A stretch of 64,000 nucleotides of DNA from assembly GCA_012270485.1 (NCBI GenBank), contig JAAXIF010000098.1:204909-268908 (forward strand), given 5' to 3'. The notes below the pieces were generated by a model. The model made no database searches. It was not told where the DNA came from and saw only the letters and a program-made list of their open reading frames with translations. Shown piece after piece: positions 16,937 to 26,244 of the stretch (positions within the stretch are counted from its first letter, which is position 1; the number at the start of each line of letters is the position of its first letter). This DNA is from Sphingobacteriales bacterium (GTDB lineage: Bacteria > Bacteroidota > Bacteroidia > Chitinophagales > Chitinophagaceae). Position numbers and translations under genes: made by a program.

Positions 16937-18670
16937 TTACTTTAATCTGATTTCACTAACACTACAGCCTTGAGGAACCATCGGGAATACATTGTTTTCT
17001 TTTCCTACCATTACTTCCAACAAATATGATTCCCGATGTGAAAGCATTCTTTGTAATGCATCTTTTAAATGATTTCGCTCTTTTACAGTCTCCCCGCTGA
17101 TGCCATATCCTCTAGCTACTGTTACATAATTAGGGCTAGCTATATCAACGAAAGAATATCGTTTATCATGAAACAACTGTTGCCATTGACGTACCATTCC
17201 TAAAAACTGATTATTAAGAATGAGAATTTTAATATCAATTCCTGTTTGCATAATGGTTCCTAATTCTTGAATGGTCATTTGAATACCACCATCTCCAATA
17301 ACAGCTACAACCGCTCTTTCAGGTGCTCCAAATTTTGCTCCGATAGCAGCGGGCAAAGCAAATCCCATAGTACCTAATCCCCCCGAAGTAATATTGCTTC
17401 TGGTCTGGTTAAATTTGGCATACCGACAAGCCACCATCTGATGCTGACCTACATCTGAAACCACAATAGCTTCTCCTTTTGTTAACTCATTCAATACACG
17501 AAGTACTTCACCCATCGATATTTGTCCCTCACTAGGGTACAACTCATTGACGATCACTTCCTTTTCTTCCTCTTTTTGATAAGCCCTAAATTTCTCTATC
17601 CATTGAGGATATACTTTGGTTTGTATCAATCGTGTGAGCATGGGCAATGTCTCTTTACAATCGCCCCACACACCTACGGTTGCTTTTACATTTTTATCAA
17701 TTTCAGATGGATCGATATCCAGATGAATCACTTTTGCTTGTTTAGCATATTTATCGAGTCTACCCGTAACTCGATCATCGAAACGCATACCGATCGCTAT
17801 TAATACATCACATTCATTGGTCATTACATTCGGTCCGTAGTTACCATGCATACCTAACATACCCATATTGAGTGGATGATCGGTAGGCAATGCACTCAAA
17901 CCTAAAATAGTCCATGCGGCAGGTATGCCTGACTTTTCAAGGAATGCTTTGAATTCCTGTTCTGCATTACCCAGAATCACTCCCTGACCAAAAATCACAA
18001 ACGGTTTCTCCGCTGCATTGATCAGTGCGGCTGCAGCTTCAATAAATTCTTTTCTGATATAAGGTTTTGGACGATAACTCCTGATATGATCACAGGATTG
18101 ATATCCTGCATAATCAAACAATTGCAACTGCGCATTTTTAGTAATATCAATGAGTACTGGACCAGGCCTGCCACTTCTAGCGATATAAAAAGCTTTTGCT
18201 AATACTTCCGGAATTTCACAAGCATCTGTGATCTGATAATTCCATTTGGTTACCGGAGTGGTAATATTAATCACATCTGTTTCCTGAAAAGCATCCGTTC
18301 CTAAAAGATGGGCGAATACTTGTCCTGTGATACAAACCAGTGGCGTACTATCTATTTGTGCATCTGCCAATCCTGTAACCAAATTAGTAGCACCCGGACC
18401 ACTCGTTGCAAAGACCACACCCACTTTTCCCGATGCTCTTGCAAACCCCTGTGCAGCATGTATTCCTCCTTGTTCATGTCGAACAAGGATATGTTTCAGT
18501 TGTTCATGATAATCATACAATGCATCATAAATAGGCATGATAGCTCCACCCGGATACCCGAATATAGTATCTACATTCTCGGCAATCAAAGCATTGAGAA
18601 GGGCCTGTGACCCGGTAATTTTTATGGTTTCTTTTACCGGCTTTTCTATGATATCTATTGCTGTTTCCAT
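16937..18670 (-). CDS. ilvB: acetolactate synthase large (catalytic) subunit
   Basis: Thiamine-diphosphate enzyme of 577 aa that condenses pyruvate with pyruvate or 2-oxobutyrate. The N-terminal ThDP domain has the activating Glu in LVRHEQGGIHAAQGFARA, and the C-terminal ThDP/Mg motif begins VIGDGGIQMTIQELGT and ends in NNQFLG. FAD-binding middle-domain motifs are present (GMRFDDRVTG). It follows ilvD after 23 bp and is followed closely by ilvN. This order (ilvD-ilvB-ilvN-ilvC) is common in Bacteroidota. Confidence 0.97.
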   Translation of the reverse strand: METAIDIIEKPVKETIKITGSQALLNALIAENVDTIFGYPGGAIMPIYDALYDYHEQLKHILVRHEQGGIHAAQGFARASGKVGVVFATSGPGATNLVTGLADAQIDSTPLVCITGQVFAHLLGTDAFQETDVINITTPVTKWNYQITDACEIPEVLAKAFYIARSGRPGPVLIDITKNAQLQLFDYAGYQSCDHIRSYRPKPYIRKEFIEAAAALINAAEKPFVIFGQGVILGNAEQEFKAFLEKSGIPAAWTILGLSALPTDHPLNMGMLGMHGNYGPNVMTNECDVLIAIGMRFDDRVTGRLDKYAKQAKVIHLDIDPSEIDKNVKATVGVWGDCKETLPMLTRLIQTKVYPQWIEKFRAYQKEEEKEVIVNELYPSEGQISMGEVLRVLNELTKGEAIVVSDVGQHQMVACRYAKFNQTRSNITSGGLGTMGFALPAAIGAKFGAPERAVVAVIGDGGIQMTIQELGTIMQTGIDIKILILNNQFLGMVRQWQQLFHDKRYSFVDIASPNYVTVARGYGISGETVKERNHLKDALQRMLSHRESYLLEVMVGKENNVFPMVPQGCSVSEIRLK

Positions 18671-18693
18671 TATTATTACTTGTTCATGAATAA

Positions 18694-20376
18694 TTAAATT
18701 TCATCTGTTACACAACCCTCTGATGCATCTTTTACGAATCTTGCATACTTAAACAATAAGCCTTTTGTTACTGTTAAAGAAGGTCTTTTCCATGCTTGCT
18801 TTCTTTGTTGTATTTCTTCCTCAGCTACCTGTAAATTGATAGATCTTGTTGTAACATTCAACTCAATGATATCATCATCTTTCACCAAAGCAATCAGTCC
18901 ACCGTCATGGGCTTCAGGAGTAATATGTCCAACAACAAAACCATGTGTACCCCCACTAAATCTGCCATCAGTAATTAATGCCACAGACTTACCTAATCCT
19001 GCTCCAATAATAGCTGATGTGGGTTTCAACATTTCAGGCATACCCGGACCACCCTTGGGTCCTACATAACGAATCACTACCACATCACCTTTTTTGATCT
19101 TTCCACTATTGATCCCCTCTATCAAGGCATGCTCTCCATCAAATACACGTGCAGGACCAATGAATAATTCACCTTCTTTACCGGATATTTTTGCTACACT
19201 TCCTTTCTCTGCCAGATTCCCATATAATATTTGCAGATGTCCTGTTGCTTTTACCGGATTTTCGATTGGATAAATGATTTTTTGTTCTTCAAAATTTAAA
19301 TCTGGAACAGCCGCAAGATTTTCTGCTATCGTTTTTCCGGTAACAGTCAAGCAATCACCATGCAATAATTTTTTTGATAAGAGATATTTCATCACTGCAG
19401 GAAGTCCGCCATATTGATGCAGATCTTGCATTAAGTATTTTCCACTCGGCTTAAAATCTGCCAGCACCGGAATACGATCACTGATGGTTTGAAAATCATC
19501 TTGTGTCAATGGAACATTGACTGCTTTAGCCATGGCAATCAGGTGCAGTACTGCATTCGTGCTACCACCCAGCACCATGATCACTATCATGGCATTTTCA
19601 AAAGCCTTTCGTGTCATGATATCACTGGGTTTGATATCTTTTTCCAATAATAATCGGATGGCTTTTCCGGCTTCCAAACATTCCTTCTTTTTTTCATCAC
19701 TCAATGCCGGATTTGAAGAAGAGTATGGTAAACTCATACCCAAAGCTTCAATAGCTGACGCCATGGTATTGGCCGTATACATACCCCCACAGGCTCCGGC
19801 ACCCGGACAAGCATGTTGAATAATGCCTTTAAAGTCTGCTTCAGAAAGCTCACCGGCAATTTTTTGTCCTAAAGCTTCAAATGCAGATACGATGTTGAGA
19901 TCTTGTCCATTATAATGACCCGGCGCAATAGTTCCGCCATATACCATGATGGATGGACGATTTAATCGACCCATTGCAATCAATGATCCCGGCATATTTT
20001 TATCACATCCGGGCAAAGCGATTAATGCATCATAATACTGTGCCCCACAAACAGCTTCAATTGAATCTGCAATCACATCACGACTCACCAAAGAGTAACG
20101 CATGCCATCTGTTCCATTACTCATACCATCACTCACACCGATGGTGTTGAAAATGAGACCTACCAGATCATTATCCCATACACCTTGCTTTACCAATTTC
20201 GCCAAATCATTCAGGTGCATGTTACAGGTATTCCCATCATAACCCATACTGGCAATACCTACCTGTGCCTTTGCTAAATCATCTTCTGTTAAACCAATAC
20301 CATAAAACATAGCCTGTGCCGCAGGTTGCGTAACATCTTGTGTAATGGTTTTAGAATATTTATTCAGTTCGCTCAT
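18694..20376 (-). CDS. ilvD: dihydroxy-acid dehydratase
   Basis: Iron-sulfur dehydratase of 560 aa that forms the 2-oxo acid precursors of valine and isoleucine. Cluster cysteines are visible in [19 protein letters not shown] and [18 protein letters not shown]. The C-terminal motif [18 protein letters not shown] is highly typical. Length is normal. It lies 26 bp after ilvE and 23 bp before ilvB in the operon. Confidence 0.97.
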   Translation of the reverse strand: MSELNKYSKTITQDVTQPAAQAMFYGIGLTEDDLAKAQVGIASMGYDGNTCNMHLNDLAKLVKQGVWDNDLVGLIFNTIGVSDGMSNGTDGMRYSLVSRDVIADSIEAVCGAQYYDALIALPGCDKNMPGSLIAMGRLNRPSIMVYGGTIAPGHYNGQDLNIVSAFEALGQKIAGELSEADFKGIIQHACPGAGACGGMYTANTMASAIEALGMSLPYSSSNPALSDEKKKECLEAGKAIRLLLEKDIKPSDIMTRKAFENAMIVIMVLGGSTNAVLHLIAMAKAVNVPLTQDDFQTISDRIPVLADFKPSGKYLMQDLHQYGGLPAVMKYLLSKKLLHGDCLTVTGKTIAENLAAVPDLNFEEQKIIYPIENPVKATGHLQILYGNLAEKGSVAKISGKEGELFIGPARVFDGEHALIEGINSGKIKKGDVVVIRYVGPKGGPGMPEMLKPTSAIIGAGLGKSVALITDGRFSGGTHGFVVGHITPEAHDGGLIALVKDDDIIELNVTTRSINLQVAEEEIQQRKQAWKRPSLTVTKGLLFKYARFVKDASEGCVTDEI

Positions 20377-20402
20377 ATTCGTTATTTGTAAACAGATACT
20401 AC

Positions 20403-21296
20403 TTAAGCTTCTGTCATTTCTCTTGTGTATTCTTTTTGTAACACTTTTGCTTTATAAGCTTGTTGGAGAACAATACCTAATGACTCTTCCCATCTTTTTT
20501 GAAAAGGGATATTATCCAGCGACTCTAATGCCACTACTTCCGCAGCTGTACCACAGTAAAAAGCGCTATCTGCTCCACGTATTTCTTCAGGTTTGATCTT
20601 TTTTTCTACTACGGTAATATTCAATTCATCACATAGTTCCAATAAAGTAGCTCTCGTGATTCCAGGTAAGATATTGCCTACCGAAGGGGTATAGAGAATA
20701 CCTTCTTTCTCAAAAAAAACATTTGCTCCGGGACCTTCTGCTACATAGCCATCCATATCCAGCAGTAAAGCTTCATCAAAGCCTTGATCTTTTGCTTCTT
20801 GACAAGCTAATATTGAGTTTACATAATGACCCGATACTTTTGCATTGATCTTAAATCCACTTGGATTGGGTCTTCGGTAAGAAGATGTCATCACGCGCAT
20901 TTGATTGCTCAAATAACCATTGGTCCATTCCCATGCAGTAATAGCCAGATAACTTTCTTTTCCTTTTGATAAAGACATATTCGGAGAACAAAGAATCACA
21001 GGTCTTATATAAGCATCAGTAAATTCATTTTTTTGAAGCAGCTCATAAGTGATGTCAATCAATTCTTCAACGCTTACTGAGAAGGGAATACCCATAACCT
21101 GTGCTGAATAGCAGAGCCTTTCGTAATGTTCTTTTGCCTTGAATATAACCGTTCCCTGATCCGTATGATAGGAGCGAATTCCTTCAAATACAGCATACCC
21201 ATAGTGTAGTGATTGACTATATACATCAATGCTTGCCTCTGTCGCTTTTACAAAGTTGTCTTTGAAGTAAATAATGGTTGATGATCCGTAATACAT
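20403..21296 (-). CDS. ilvE: branched-chain amino acid aminotransferase
   Basis: PLP class IV aminotransferase of 297 aa. It has [13 protein letters not shown] at the N-terminus, the PLP lysine region [13 protein letters not shown] and the phosphate-binding EGPGANVFF. It performs the final transamination for Leu, Ile and Val. It is the first structural gene after the Ile/Val leader peptide, with the attenuator terminator ending 19 bp before its ATG, so it is the first gene governed by that switch. Confidence 0.95.
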   Translation of the reverse strand: MYYGSSTIIYFKDNFVKATEASIDVYSQSLHYGYAVFEGIRSYHTDQGTVIFKAKEHYERLCYSAQVMGIPFSVSVEELIDITYELLQKNEFTDAYIRPVILCSPNMSLSKGKESYLAITAWEWTNGYLSNQMRVMTSSYRRPNPSGFKINAKVSGHYVNSILACQEAKDQGFDEALLLDMDGYVAEGPGANVFFEKEGILYTPSVGNILPGITRATLLELCDELNITVVEKKIKPEEIRGADSAFYCGTAAEVVALESLDNIPFQKRWEESLGIVLQQAYKAKVLQKEYTREMTEA

Positions 21297-21314
21297 ATAT
21301 CTGTTTTGTGTAAA

Positions 21315-21345
21315 TAAAAAAGCCCCGCCTTTTGGAGGCGGGGCT
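21315..21345 (-). terminator. ilv operon attenuator (intrinsic terminator)
   Basis: On the minus strand AGCCCCGCC and GGCGGGGCT form a perfect 9-bp stem (21345-21337 and 21329-21321) with a 7-nt loop, followed by six T. It lies between the Ile/Val leader stop and the ilvE ATG, so it would abort transcription before the structural genes. The end of the leader ORF contains GGAGGAGG, which can pair at 7 of 8 positions with CCGCCTCC of the 5' arm and loop. This provides an antiterminator when the ribosome stalls upstream. Confidence 0.92.
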
Positions 21346-21366
21346 GTATAATTCAGTTAATTGATA

Positions 21367-21468
21367 TTATAGTAAAACTCCTCCTCCGTTTGGTACAGGG
21401 ATAATAATGACAACCACAATAATAATTGTGCTGATGATGTTGCCAATATTGGTACTGTTACTAAACAT
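21367..21468 (-). CDS. ilvL: ilv operon leader peptide, Ile/Val/Leu-rich
   Basis: Short ORF of 33 codons plus TAA between leuB and ilvE. After MFSNSTNIGN it has IISTIIIVVVIIIPV and ends GGGVLL, with ten Ile, five Val and two Leu in total. Such a run of operon-product codons directly before an intrinsic terminator is the hallmark of translation-coupled attenuation. A -33/-7 promoter ends 18 bp before its ATG. Stalling on the Ile/Val codons would leave the downstream GGAGGAGG free to block the terminator. A ribosome that reaches the stop would cover it and allow termination. Confidence 0.9.
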   Translation of the reverse strand: MFSNSTNIGNIISTIIIVVVIIIPVPNGGGVLL

Positions 21469-21485
21469 GAGGAGATTCTATTCAG

Positions 21486-21516
21486 CAAATATACTCCCGC
21501 CTCTGATAAAAACAAA
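21486..21516 (-). promoter_or_regulatory. Bacteroidota -33/-7 promoter of the ilv leader
   Basis: On the minus strand TTTG (21516-21513), 19 bp, then TATATTTG (21493-21486): an exact match to the Bacteroidota TTTG-N19-TAnnTTTG consensus. The predicted transcription start is within about 10 nt of the leader ATG at 21468. An imperfect palindrome (16 of 20 positions) at 21541-21560 lies just upstream and could bind a regulator. Confidence 0.75.
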
Positions 21517-21579
21517 GAACTCTTCTATTATTTTTTCATCTAACGAACAACTGTTTGTTATCTGATACCCGAATACAAC

Positions 21580-21606
21580 AAGTGCGACACCTATTGTATC
21601 GCACTT
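21580..21606 (-). terminator. hairpin after leuB, probable leu operon terminator
   Basis: AAGTGCGA and TCGCACTT form a perfect 8-bp inverted repeat with an 11-nt loop, 48 bp after the leuB stop on the minus strand and upstream of the ilv promoter. The following T-run is weak (TTGTTGT), so termination may be partial. Confidence 0.55.
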
Positions 21607-21653
21607 AAATATTGACTTTACACATCCATATCTACTCATTACCTAAAGCCCGA

Positions 21654-22766
21654 TCAGATAATGGTAGACTTATTTAAACTGGTATTAGCACTTACTACCA
21701 ATTCATTGTTTCGCTCTATATGATCAGCTATCAAATCCCCGATAGCACTGGTGGAATAATTATTAACAGGATCAATATCTTTTGATACAAAGCCGTTCAA
21801 TAAAGTCCATTCTACAGCTTTTCGAACAGCTAGTGCTTCTGCCGGTAAGCCAAAATGATCGAGCAGCATAGCTGCTGAAAGTATAGATCCTATTGGATTT
21901 GCGATATCTTTCCCCGCTGCTTGTGGATAGGACCCGTGAATAGGCTCAAACAATGCTGCTTTATTACCTACTGAAGCCGATGGCAATAAACCAAGAGATC
22001 CTGCTAATACACTGGCTTCATCACTAATGATATCACCAAACATATTCTCGGTTAGTACAACATCGAATTGTGCAGGATTCAAAATAACTTGCATGGCTGC
22101 ATTGTCTACATACATATAATCTACTGCCACTGTTGGATAACTGGCAGCAAGTTCCTGAACAACACTTCTCCAGAGTCTGGATGTTTCTAATACATTGGCT
22201 TTATCAATAAGGGTCAGTTTATTTTTTCTTTTTTGCGCATATTGAAAAGCCAGATGTGTGATTCTTTCTATTTCATATTTTGAGTACGTACACTCATCCA
22301 TAGCAGAATTACCATCAACCGACTTTTCTTTTTTTCCGAAATAAATTCCTCCTGTCAGCTCCCTGAATATTACAAAGTCTACATTTTCCAATAACCTCGC
22401 TTTTACCGGTGATAAATGATGTAAGGCTTTATAAGTATCAATCGGACGAATATTGGTGTATAACTCCAATACTTTTCGCAATTTCAATAAGCCTTGTTCC
22501 GGTCGTACGGTTGCTGAAGGATCGTTATCATATTTGGGATCGCCAATCGCACCAAACAATACAGCATCACTACTTAAACAAGTATCAATCGTTGTCTCAG
22601 GTAATGGATTGCCTGTTTGATCAATAGCAATCGCTCCTACAACTGCAAAATGATAATCAAATGAATGTCCGAATCTAGCTGCAATCGCATCCAACACTTT
22701 GATACTCTGATTGGTGACTTCAGGACCAATACCATCTCCCGGTAAAACTGCGATTCTTTTATTCAT
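21654..22766 (-). CDS. leuB: 3-isopropylmalate dehydrogenase
   Basis: NAD-dependent enzyme of 370 aa that oxidises and decarboxylates 3-isopropylmalate. Seen motifs: RIAVLPGDGIGPEVTNQS at the N-terminus, FRELTGGIYFG in the active site and DNAAMQVILNPAQFDVVLTEN with metal ligands, followed by NMFGDIISDEAS. It is last in leuA-leuC-leuD-leuB, 10 bp after leuD. Confidence 0.96.
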   Translation of the reverse strand: MNKRIAVLPGDGIGPEVTNQSIKVLDAIAARFGHSFDYHFAVVGAIAIDQTGNPLPETTIDTCLSSDAVLFGAIGDPKYDNDPSATVRPEQGLLKLRKVLELYTNIRPIDTYKALHHLSPVKARLLENVDFVIFRELTGGIYFGKKEKSVDGNSAMDECTYSKYEIERITHLAFQYAQKRKNKLTLIDKANVLETSRLWRSVVQELAASYPTVAVDYMYVDNAAMQVILNPAQFDVVLTENMFGDIISDEASVLAGSLGLLPSASVGNKAALFEPIHGSYPQAAGKDIANPIGSILSAAMLLDHFGLPAEALAVRKAVEWTLLNGFVSKDIDPVNNYSTSAIGDLIADHIERNNELVVSANTSLNKSTII

Positions 22767-22776
22767 ATATTTTTCT

Positions 22777-23361
22777 TTAGGCTATTTGTTGTTCAAATTG
22801 TTCAATTGATGTTCGCATATTGATGAGGTAATCAATATCATCATACCCTTTTAACAAACAAGTTTTTTTATAACTATTGATTTCAAAACTTTCTTTTTGA
22901 CCAGATTTATCAATACAAACTGTTTGGGCTTCTAAGCTCACAGTTAGTGTATCTGCAGGTGATAACTGAAATAACTGCTGGAGAAACGCATCACTAACGG
23001 TGATGGGTAATAAACCATTATTCAATGCATTGTTCTTAAAAATATCAGCAAAAAAACTAGAGATCACTACTTTGAATCCATAATCTTTGATAGCCCAGGC
23101 CGCATGTTCTCTGGATGAACCACATCCAAAATTTTTACCCGCAACCAGTATCTCACCACTGTATATTTTATGATTCAATACGAAATCTACTTTGGGTTGT
23201 GACTCATCATCATTGCTATATCTCCAGTCTCTAAAAAGATTCTTTCCAAAACCATCGCGTGTAGTGGCTTTCAGGAAGCGAGCAGGAATGATCTGATCCG
23301 TGTCGATATTTTCGATGGGCATGGGAACAAATCTGCTTTGTATAGTGGTTATTTTATCCAT
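22777..23361 (-). CDS. leuD: 3-isopropylmalate dehydratase small subunit
   Basis: Small aconitase-like swivel subunit of 194 aa that pairs with LeuC to isomerise isopropylmalate. The motif [20 protein letters not shown] is diagnostic, and [14 protein letters not shown] near the start is typical. It is separated from leuC by 51 bp holding a short heptanucleotide array, and starts 10 bp before leuB in transcription order. Confidence 0.96.
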   Translation of the reverse strand: MDKITTIQSRFVPMPIENIDTDQIIPARFLKATTRDGFGKNLFRDWRYSNDDESQPKVDFVLNHKIYSGEILVAGKNFGCGSSREHAAWAIKDYGFKVVISSFFADIFKNNALNNGLLPITVSDAFLQQLFQLSPADTLTVSLEAQTVCIDKSGQKESFEINSYKKTCLLKGYDDIDYLINMRTSIEQFEQQIA

Positions 23362-23380
23362 TTTGATTTTAGTGGTGTTT

Positions 23381-23408
23381 GGCTGATGGCTTATGGTTCA
23401 TGGCTTTT
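23381..23408. repeat. short heptanucleotide tandem array between leuC and leuD
   Basis: Four tandem 7-mers of the form GGCTNAT/GGTTCAT fill most of the 51-bp gap. Unlike the other arrays in this window there is no inverted second arm. The units resemble the array at 56390 (shared GCTTATG, GCTGATG words), so it may be a half or decayed element. Confidence 0.6.
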
Positions 23409-23412
23409 AGTA

Positions 23413-24813
23413 TTACATTAATTCTCTTACGTCTGTTACAACACCTGTAATAGCGGCAGCAGCAGCTGTGAGTGGACTAGCCAATAATGTTCTTGCGCCT
23501 GCTCCTTGTCGGCCTTCGAAGTTTCTGTTACTGGTACTGATGCAATATTCACCGGCAGGAATTTTATCTTCATTCATTCCCAAACACGCGCTGCACCCCG
23601 CCTGTCTAATTTCAAATCCGGCTTCCTGAAAAATTTTATCCAACCCTTCTGCCTGTACTTGTTTTGATACCTGCTGTGATCCCGGAACGATCATCACCTG
23701 AACATGCTCATTCTTTTTTCTTCCTTTTACCAATAATGCCACTTGTCTGAGATCTTCAATGCGAGAATTCGTACAGCTGCCAATGAAAATATGTTGTACC
23801 GGTAATCCTAATAAAGACTTACCACTTTCTAGTCCCATGTACTTTAATGCTTTTTCAATGGTATGACGCTCGCCTTCATCGGGTATACTTTCGGCAACGG
23901 GAATGAAACCATTGATGGCAATACCTAATCCGGGATTCGTGCCATAAGTAATCATAGGTTGAATAGCAGTTGCATCAATATGAATTTCTTGATCAAAAAC
24001 AGCATCTGCATCACTATACAATACAGACCATTCTTGCACTTTTTGATTCCAAGATTCACCGGATGGTGCAAACTGACGTCCTTTGATATATTGGAATGTG
24101 GTCTCATCAGGAGCAATCATGCCTCCTCTGGCACCCATTTCAATACTCATATTACAAATGGTCATCCTTGCTTCCATAGATAATGCACGAATAGCCGAAC
24201 CTGCATACTCAACAAAATAACCTGTGGCTCCACTAGCAGATATCTGCGCAATAATGTATAAGATGATATCTTTTGCTACGACGCCCTTATTTAATTCACC
24301 TTCGATATTGATACGCATTAATTTGGGCTTGGTCTGCATCAAACATTGTGATGCAAATACCATTTCTACTTCACTCGTTCCAATTCCAAATGCTATGGCA
24401 CCAAATGCTCCATGGGTAGAAGTATGACTATCGCCACAAACAATCGTCATACCCGGTTGCGTAATGCCCAATTCAGGACCAATCACATGAACAATGCCCT
24501 GAAAGGGATGTCCCAGTCCATATAACTCTATTTGATGCTTTTTACAATTCTCAATCAGCTGTTGTACTTGTATTCTCGATAATTCATCTTTGATCGGTAA
24601 ATGCTGATTCAAAGTAGGTACGTTATGATCTGCTGTTGCTACTACTTGCTGGGGTCTGAACACCGACAAGCCTCTTTTCTCCAATCCTTTAAAAGCTTGT
24701 GGACTGGTAACTTCATGAATAAAATGTTTATCGATATACAGAATAGAAGGACCATCCTCGATCTGTTTAACAACATGTTTGTCCCAAATCTTTTCAAATA
24801 ATGTTTTTGCCAT
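23413..24813 (-). CDS. leuC: 3-isopropylmalate dehydratase large subunit
   Basis: Aconitase-family subunit of 466 aa carrying a [4Fe-4S] cluster. Ligand-bearing motifs are [35 protein letters not shown] and [12 protein letters not shown], all complete. It functions with LeuD. It lies 47 bp after leuA on the same strand. Confidence 0.97.
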   Translation of the reverse strand: MAKTLFEKIWDKHVVKQIEDGPSILYIDKHFIHEVTSPQAFKGLEKRGLSVFRPQQVVATADHNVPTLNQHLPIKDELSRIQVQQLIENCKKHQIELYGLGHPFQGIVHVIGPELGITQPGMTIVCGDSHTSTHGAFGAIAFGIGTSEVEMVFASQCLMQTKPKLMRINIEGELNKGVVAKDIILYIIAQISASGATGYFVEYAGSAIRALSMEARMTICNMSIEMGARGGMIAPDETTFQYIKGRQFAPSGESWNQKVQEWSVLYSDADAVFDQEIHIDATAIQPMITYGTNPGLGIAINGFIPVAESIPDEGERHTIEKALKYMGLESGKSLLGLPVQHIFIGSCTNSRIEDLRQVALLVKGRKKNEHVQVMIVPGSQQVSKQVQAEGLDKIFQEAGFEIRQAGCSACLGMNEDKIPAGEYCISTSNRNFEGRQGAGARTLLASPLTAAAAAITGVVTDVRELM

Positions 24814-24860
24814 TGTATCGTATTACTTTCCAATCATTTAAATAGTTGCTATCGCCAGAC

Positions 24861-26027
24861 TTAAGCAGTAACAGGTTCTGATTGATACGCCTGTGCCAGT
24901 ACTTGTAAATCCGATTCTTCTACTTCTTTTTTCTTATCTGCTATTTTGAGAAACTCCTGATAAAGAATATCGATATCATTTCGATTGTACTGATACCCTA
25001 TCTTTTGAAAACGATAGGCCAGTGCACTTCTACCACTTCTGGCTGTTAAAACGATCTTACTGCCTTCTGCGCCTACTTCCTCCGGATTGATGATTTCATA
25101 GGTTTGAGCATCTTTTAAGAATCCATCCTGATGAATTCCGGATGAATGAGAAAAGGCATTGGATCCAACGATGGCTTTGTTTGGTTGTACCGGCATGCGC
25201 ATCACTTCTGCCACTTCTCTACTGATCGGGTTCAATTGCTGCGTATGCACTTGTGTATAAAAACCAAGGTCTTTATGTTGTTGTAAGATCATGACCACTT
25301 CTTCCAATGAAGTATTGCCAGCTCTTTCTCCCAGCCCGTTGATGGTACATTCTATTTGTCTGGCCCCATTGATTACACCTGCGATGGCATTGGCAGTGGC
25401 TAACCCAAGATCATTGTGACAATGGCAGGAAATAATGGCTCGGTCAATATTAGATACATGATTCTTGAGGTAGGCGATCTTTTCACCATACTGATGGGGC
25501 AAACAATAACCGGTAGTATCCGGAATATTAACCACAGTAGCACCGGCTTTGATCACCGCTTCGATAACTGTAGCCAGATAAGCATTTTCTGTTCTGCCTG
25601 CATCTTCTGCATAAAACTCAACATCATCCGTAAAATTTCTTGCCCATTTTACAGCTTGCACAGCTCTTTGTAAAATTTCCTCTCGAGTAGCATTGAATTT
25701 GGAACGGATATGATAATCAGATGTCCCAATACCGGTATGTATTCTTGGTCTTTTCGCATACTTCAACGCCTGGGCAGCTGTTTCGATGTCTTTTTGAACG
25801 GCTCTACTCAATCCACATACCGTTGCATATGTAACGGCTTTTGAAATCTGTTCCACCGATTCAAAATCACCGGGTGATGAGATCGGAAAACCGGCTTCAA
25901 TGATATCAACCCCTAGCGCTTCCAGCTGAAGTGCCAATTCCAGTTTTTCTTTAGTATTGAGTTTACAACCCGGAACCTGCTCTCCATCTCGCAAAGTGGT
26001 ATCAAATATGTGGACCTGCTGAGCCAT
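24861..26027 (-). CDS. leuA: 2-isopropylmalate synthase, short form without regulatory domain
   Basis: DRE-TIM metallolyase of 388 aa that condenses acetyl-CoA with 2-oxoisovalerate. The signature [18 protein letters not shown], the metal His pair in [14 protein letters not shown] and [15 protein letters not shown] are present. Usual LeuA proteins are near 500-550 aa with a C-terminal LeuA-dimer domain that binds leucine. This protein ends after the HMGL catalytic barrel and a short helical extension, so leucine feedback is probably absent. A homocitrate- or citramalate-type activity is an alternative, but the leuCDB neighbours favour LeuA. Control by the upstream hairpin at 26057-26118 is likely. 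Confidence 0.92.
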   Translation of the reverse strand: MAQQVHIFDTTLRDGEQVPGCKLNTKEKLELALQLEALGVDIIEAGFPISSPGDFESVEQISKAVTYATVCGLSRAVQKDIETAAQALKYAKRPRIHTGIGTSDYHIRSKFNATREEILQRAVQAVKWARNFTDDVEFYAEDAGRTENAYLATVIEAVIKAGATVVNIPDTTGYCLPHQYGEKIAYLKNHVSNIDRAIISCHCHNDLGLATANAIAGVINGARQIECTINGLGERAGNTSLEEVVMILQQHKDLGFYTQVHTQQLNPISREVAEVMRMPVQPNKAIVGSNAFSHSSGIHQDGFLKDAQTYEIINPEEVGAEGSKIVLTARSGRSALAYRFQKIGYQYNRNDIDILYQEFLKIADKKKEVEESDLQVLAQAYQSEPVTA

Positions 26028-26056
26028 GAATGGTTTATTATTTTTTTATGTAGGAT

Positions 26057-26118
26057 AAAAAAGCAAGCTGTTTATATTTGTTAACGATTGCCTGTATTAA
26101 CAAATTCACAGCCTGCTT
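26057..26118 (-). terminator. terminator-like hairpin in the leuA leader
   Basis: On the minus strand AAGCAGGCTGT (26118-26108) pairs with ACAGCTTGCTT (26071-26061) as an 11-bp stem with one G-T wobble. An inner 8-bp TTTGTTAA/TTAACAAA stem adds to it, and six T follow. It is 30 bp before the leuA ATG, so it can act as an attenuator. No convincing Leu-rich leader peptide with a standard start is visible; a five-codon ORF (MISRL) overlaps the 5' arm. The mechanism is unknown. Confidence 0.75.
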
Positions 26119-26244
26119 ATCATCGAATATAGATACTCTAATCAGCGGCTTAAGATCAATTTTGGTCTTATTTTACGCCGTATGAAATGAGTTGTATTTG
26201 CTGAAACCCTTACCAGTAAAGGATCATAATTATTTTGAATTACC

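Noticed and set aside
21315..21345. The GC hairpin as a plain terminator of the leu operon
   Set aside because: It lies downstream of the ilv promoter and leader ORF, only 19 bp before ilvE, so it is an attenuator; a separate hairpin closer to leuB is the better leu terminator.
26102..26125. Mini-ORF MISRL as a classical leucine leader peptide
   Set aside because: It has only one Leu codon and overlaps the hairpin arm; evidence is too weak to annotate it as a gene.
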